Below are positions 60,975 through 64,000 of a stretch of 64,000 bases of DNA, in pieces. The stretch covers positions 34,665 through 98,664 of the forward strand of contig WRPH01000007.1 in assembly GCA_009773375.1 (NCBI GenBank). Reading direction: 5' to 3'. A program made the position numbers and the translations under genes. Within the stretch, counting starts at the first letter, position 1. Each line of letters opens with the position of its first letter. The DNA is from Paracoccaceae bacterium (GTDB taxonomy: Bacteria; Pseudomonadota; Alphaproteobacteria; Rhodobacterales; Rhodobacteraceae). Below the pieces are notes generated by a model. That model was not told the origin of the DNA. It saw only the letters and a program-made list of their open reading frames with translations, and made no database searches.

Positions 60975-61658
60975 ATGATCGAAATCAGTAATCTTTCCAA
61001 AGCCTTCACCCTACACAATCAGGGCGCGGCGGTGATCCCGGTGATGGCGAATGCCAACCTGCATGTGCGACCCGGTGAATGCGTCGGGCTGATCGGGGCA
61101 TCCGGCGCGGGAAAATCCACCCTGATGCGGATGGTCTGGGGCAACTATCTGGCGGCCTCGGGGGTGATCCGGGTCGGCGGGCTGGATGTGGCGCAGGCGC
61201 AACCGCGCCAGATCATCCGGCTGCGGCGCGAAACGCTGGGCTATGTGAGCCAGTTCCTGCGCGTGGTGCCACGGGTGCCGACGATTGATGTGGTGGCCGA
61301 ACCGCTGCGCAATCTGGGCGTGGGCGAGGATCAGGCCCAAGCCCGCGCTGCCGATCTGCTGGCGCGGCTGAACATTCCGCAGCGGCTGTGGAGCCTGTCG
61401 CCCACCACCTTTTCGGGCGGCGAGCAACAGCGCGTCAACATCGCGCGCGGCTTTGCCCACCCCTACCCGGCGCTGCTGCTGGACGAGCCGACCGCCAGCC
61501 TTGACGCGGTGAACCGCAGCGTCGTGCTGGCACTGATCGAGGAAGCCAAGGCACGCGGCGCGGCGATTTTGGGGATTTTCCACGACGAGGCCGCCCGCGA
61601 TCAGGTCTGCGACCGCGTGGTCGATGTGCGCGCCTTCACCCCGAAAGTTGCGGCATGA
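60975..61658 (+). CDS. phnL: ABC-type ATPase of the C-P lyase, PhnL
   Basis: 227 residues. Walker A GASGAGKST, signature FSGGEQQRVNIARG, Walker B LLLDEPTASLD; ends GAAILGIFHDEAARDQVCDRVVDV as in PhnL. Works with PhnI in the first step. Overlaps phnN by 4 nt. Confidence 0.94.
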   Translation: MIEISNLSKAFTLHNQGAAVIPVMANANLHVRPGECVGLIGASGAGKSTLMRMVWGNYLAASGVIRVGGLDVAQAQPRQIIRLRRETLGYVSQFLRVVPRVPTIDVVAEPLRNLGVGEDQAQARAADLLARLNIPQRLWSLSPTTFSGGEQQRVNIARGFAHPYPALLLDEPTASLDAVNRSVVLALIEEAKARGAAILGIFHDEAARDQVCDRVVDVRAFTPKVAA

Positions 61659-62188
61659 TGGGGCGGCTGTTTCTGGTGGTTGGCCCGTCGGGTGTCGGTA
61701 AGGATACGCTTCTGGCCGGGGCCAAGGCCGCCGATCCGGCGCTGCACTGGGCGCGGCGGGTGATCACCCGACCGGCAACAGCGGGGGGGGAGCCGTTTGA
61801 AGCCGCGACCGAAGCCCAGTTTCAGGCCCGGCTGGCGGTGGGGGACTTCGCGCTGCACTGGCAGGCGCATGGACTAAGCTATGGCGTGCCGAAATCGGAA
61901 CTCGCGCCGCTGGATCAGGGCCGGATCGTACTGCTGAACGGATCACGCGGTGCGCTGGATCAGGCTTTGGCGCTGTTTCCAGAGCTGACGGTGATCCGGG
62001 TTTCGGCCCCGTCTGCGCTGCTGGCCGACCGGCTGATGGCGCGCGGCCGTGAAAGCCGGGCAGATATCGAAGCCCGGCTGAACCGCGCCGCCTATGACCT
62101 GCCCGCCGGGCTTGCGGTGGTCGATATCGTCAACGATGCCAGCCCCGAAACCGGCATCGCGCGCCTGCTTCAGGCGGTCAGGGCGTAG
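61655..62188 (+). CDS. phnN: Ribose 1,5-bisphosphate phosphokinase PhnN
   Basis: 177 residues, guanylate-kinase-like fold. P-loop VVGPSGVGKDTL, then RRVITRPATAGGEPFEAATEAQFQ. It converts ribose 1,5-bisphosphate to PRPP, closing the pathway. Its last 19 bp overlap the 3' end of the convergent DUF1045 gene. Confidence 0.95.
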   Translation: MMGRLFLVVGPSGVGKDTLLAGAKAADPALHWARRVITRPATAGGEPFEAATEAQFQARLAVGDFALHWQAHGLSYGVPKSELAPLDQGRIVLLNGSRGALDQALALFPELTVIRVSAPSALLADRLMARGRESRADIEARLNRAAYDLPAGLAVVDIVNDASPETGIARLLQAVRA

Positions 62189-62844
62189 CGGTGCAACAGA
62201 TGAAACCGACCCATCGCATCTTCGCCAAACAGGCACAGATCGGCCAGCCGGAACGGCTGCGGCACCACGCCCGCAAAATGCCGCGTGGCAGCTTCGGTGA
62301 TGGCGGCTTCATCGCCACCCAAAGGCCCGGACAGGGTCAGATGAAACCGAAACTCTTCCATCACATAGGGATAGCCATAGACCGCCAGCAGATCACGTTG
62401 GCGCGGCGTCAGGCGGTCTGGCCTGCGCCGGGCGATTTCCGCTGCGGTCAGCGGCGCGCGGTAAGGGTCCAGCACCCGCACCACCTCGGCGGCCAAAGCC
62501 TGCAACGCGGCGGTATCGCCCTGCGGGATCAGCGCCAGAAAGCCTTCCAGATTGACCATCTGCAAGCCGGGCAATGCCACCGGGCGCAGACTGGCGGCAA
62601 GGCTGGCAACGGCGTCGTGCAAAAGATCGGGTGTCACCGCCTCGGCCAGCCGGAACGGCGGTTTGATCGTGCCGTGAAAGCCGTATTTGCGCGGCTCGGC
62701 GGTGATGTCGGCCAAGGGCCGCGGCAGATCAAGCTGCGGTTGCGCCACCGCCTGCCCGGCCCGCACATCCCAGCCCAGCCAAGCCGCTGCCGCATCGGCA
62801 AAGGCCCCGGCCTCGGGCGCATAATAGATCGCGTATCGTTTCAT
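62170..62844 (-). CDS. DUF1045 phn-operon protein with 2H-phosphoesterase-like motifs
   Basis: 224 residues from the ATG at 62844 (MEQMKRY at 62853 is possible). It starts RYAIYYAPEAGAFADAAAAWLGWD, then has two His-containing motifs, HGTIKPPFRLAEA and FHLTLSGPLG, which match the HxT/S pair of 2H phosphoesterases, and DRLTPRQRDLLAVYGYPYVMEEF. DUF1045 genes belong to phn clusters. It may open the cyclic phosphate 5-phosphoribosyl 1,2-cyclic phosphate, a step done by PhnP in E. coli; no phnP is visible in this window, but the cluster may continue to the right. Convergent overlap of 19 bp with phnN. Confidence 0.85.
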   Translation of the reverse strand: MKRYAIYYAPEAGAFADAAAAWLGWDVRAGQAVAQPQLDLPRPLADITAEPRKYGFHGTIKPPFRLAEAVTPDLLHDAVASLAASLRPVALPGLQMVNLEGFLALIPQGDTAALQALAAEVVRVLDPYRAPLTAAEIARRRPDRLTPRQRDLLAVYGYPYVMEEFRFHLTLSGPLGGDEAAITEAATRHFAGVVPQPFRLADLCLFGEDAMGRFHLLHRYALTA

Positions 62845-62873
62845 CTGTTCCATACCGCTGGCCGATACCCGGC

Positions 62874-62906
62874 CTTCGTCACACTGCTGTGACAGAGTTC
62901 TGACAT
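62874..62906 (-). promoter_or_regulatory. Pho-box-like repeats upstream of the DUF1045 gene
   Basis: Minus-strand 11-bp units ATGTCAGAACT, CTGTCACAGCA and GTGTGACGAAG. The middle unit is close to the PhoB consensus. It ends 30 nt before the DUF1045 ATG and 34 nt from the phnM start on the other strand, so it could serve either. Confidence 0.62.
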
Positions 62907-62939
62907 TCCTCCCCCGCTTGCACAATGAAGGCCGCCGTG

Positions 62940-64000
62940 ATGCCCCAGACCATACTTGCCAATGCCACGCTGGTTCTGCCTGATGAGGTGATCCGTGGCG
63001 CGATCTGCCTGCAAGACGGCAAGATTGCCGCCATCGACCAAGGCGCCGCCGTGCCTGCGGGTGCCATCGACTGCGACGGCGATCTGCTGATGCCGGGGCT
63101 GATCGAACTGCACACCGACAATCTGGAACGCCACATCGAGCCGCGCCCCAAGGTGAACTGGCCGCATGCCAGCGCCATCATCGCGCATGATGCCGAACTG
63201 GCCAGCGTTGGCATCACCACCGTGTTCGACGCGCTGCGGGTGGGGTCGGTGACCAGCGGCAAGAAGGCCAATTACGGCGAATATGCCCGGCTTCTGGCCG
63301 ATGAAATCCTCGATCTGCGCGCCAAGGGTGCCTTGCGCATCAGCCATTTCCTGCATCTGCGGGCAGAGGTGTGCAGCGAAACCCTGATCGCCGAGCTGGC
63401 GAAATTCGGCCCCGAAGACCGCATCGGCATCGTCAGCCTGATGGATCACACCCCCGGCCAGCGGCAATTCCGCGATCTGACCCAGTTGCGCGCCTATGTC
63501 TGCGGCAAGCACGGCCTGTCGGATACAGAGTTCGAGGCGCATGTCGAAGAACAGCGCGCGCTGTCCAGCCGTCTGGGCACCGCCCACGAGGCCGCCGCCG
63601 TAGCCGAGGCCCGCCGCTTTGGCGCGGTGCTGGCCAGCCATGATGACACCACCGCCGAACAGGTTGCCATATCGGCGCAGCACGGCGCACATTTTGCCGA
63701 ATTCCCCACCACGGTCGAGGCGGCAGCCGCCTGTCAGGCGCAGGGCATCAAGGTGATGATGGGCGCGCCAAACCTGATCCGGGGCGGGTCACATTCGGGC
63801 AACGTCGCGGCGCATCAGCTGGCCGAAGCCGATCTGCTGGATATCGTCTCATCCGATTATGTGCCGTCGGCGCTGCTGTCGGCGGCCTTGCTGCTGGGCG
63901 ACCTGTGGGGCGATGTGGCGCGCGGGGTGCGCAGCGTCACCGCAGCCCCGGCCGCAGCGGTCGGCCTGACGGATCGCGGCAGGCTTGGCCTTGGCGCGCG
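62940..64000 (+). CDS. phnM: Alpha-D-ribose 1-methylphosphonate 5-triphosphate diphosphatase (3' partial)
   Basis: 353 residues seen, cut by the window edge (E. coli PhnM is 378 residues). Start at 62940 (GAAGG about 9 nt upstream); ATG at 62925 is in frame. Motifs: GLIELHTDNLERHIEPRPKVNWPH, VSLMDHTPGQRQF, ASHDDTTAEQVA, MMGAPNLIRGGSHSGNVAAHQLAE, DIVSSDYVPSALLSA. It removes pyrophosphate from ribose 1-methylphosphonate-5-triphosphate before PhnJ acts. It is the canonical copy; a divergent relative lies at 55147-56328. Confidence 0.95.
   Translation, partial: MPQTILANATLVLPDEVIRGAICLQDGKIAAIDQGAAVPAGAIDCDGDLLMPGLIELHTDNLERHIEPRPKVNWPHASAIIAHDAELASVGITTVFDALRVGSVTSGKKANYGEYARLLADEILDLRAKGALRISHFLHLRAEVCSETLIAELAKFGPEDRIGIVSLMDHTPGQRQFRDLTQLRAYVCGKHGLSDTEFEAHVEEQRALSSRLGTAHEAAAVAEARRFGAVLASHDDTTAEQVAISAQHGAHFAEFPTTVEAAAACQAQGIKVMMGAPNLIRGGSHSGNVAAHQLAEADLLDIVSSDYVPSALLSAALLLGDLWGDVARGVRSVTAAPAAAVGLTDRGRLGLGA

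Noticed and set aside
1..64000. tRNA, rRNA, insertion sequence, prophage or CRISPR array
   Set aside because: All gaps were read; none has cloverleaf, rRNA, transposase or spaced repeat structure. Dispersed repeats seen are short palindromes only.

Overview
The window is a 64 kb chromosomal stretch from an alphaproteobacterium, most likely Rhodobacteraceae (Rhodobacter/Gemmobacter-like). The evidence is the high GC content, an rpoE-chrR singlet-oxygen module with the RpoE promoter motif, DUF3035 and DUF3576 lipoproteins, the small repeat beginning TTCATCTTGGC and ending AAATACTCC, and the neighbourhood purH-lspA-DUF3035-M16-M16. No tRNA, rRNA, insertion sequence, prophage or CRISPR array was seen. 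Gene density is very high, and many genes are joined by 4-nt ATGA overlaps.

Layout. 1-5.9 kb: the end of rsmB, then a four-gene minus-strand operon (FAD oxidoreductase, DUF1365, DUF3833, SDR) divergent from rpoE-chrR; both sides carry TGATCC-type promoters. 5.9-16.5 kb: a minus-strand housekeeping block (hutD-like, rmuC, mutL, two M16 peptidases, DUF3035 lipoprotein, lspA, purH, heparinase II/III-like). 16.5-24.9 kb: two saccharopine-dehydrogenase family enzymes, an SGNH/glycosidase-like protein with a glycosyltransferase, exonuclease III, a small secreted protein, two sRNA-like units and an orphan response regulator. 25-33 kb: ribA, an L,D-transpeptidase, amylosucrase, a YggS-type PLP protein, a TPR-sulfotransferase, a porin and a DUF3576 lipoprotein. 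33-39.3 kb: leuS-lptE-holA, an HPP-CBS membrane protein and a GAF protein. 39.3-46 kb: a LysR regulator, a PotFGHI-like polyamine ABC transporter and an aminobutyraldehyde-type dehydrogenase, which look like one polyamine-use unit.

46-64 kb is a phosphonate island. An iron/2-aminoethylphosphonate-type ABC importer on the minus strand faces phnCDE1E2 and a hexapeptide acyltransferase on the plus strand, and both sides of the shared intergenic region carry Pho-box-like 11-bp repeats. Next come a second PhnM-like amidohydrolase and phnF (minus strand), then the C-P lyase genes phnGHIJKL and phnN (plus strand), a DUF1045 two-histidine phosphoesterase-like protein (minus strand) and phnM, cut by the window edge. 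A phnF-flanking inverted repeat and a third Pho box complete the control sites. Together the genes predict import of phosphonates under phosphate starvation, C-P bond cleavage and recycling of the ribose-phosphate product to PRPP.

The least explained items are two tandem anti-Shine-Dalgarno sRNA-like units (23.9-24.1 kb), a MITE-like palindrome that supplies both the leuS stop and the lptE start, the DUF1045 protein as a possible PhnP substitute, and the 835-residue SGNH plus glycosidase-like protein.
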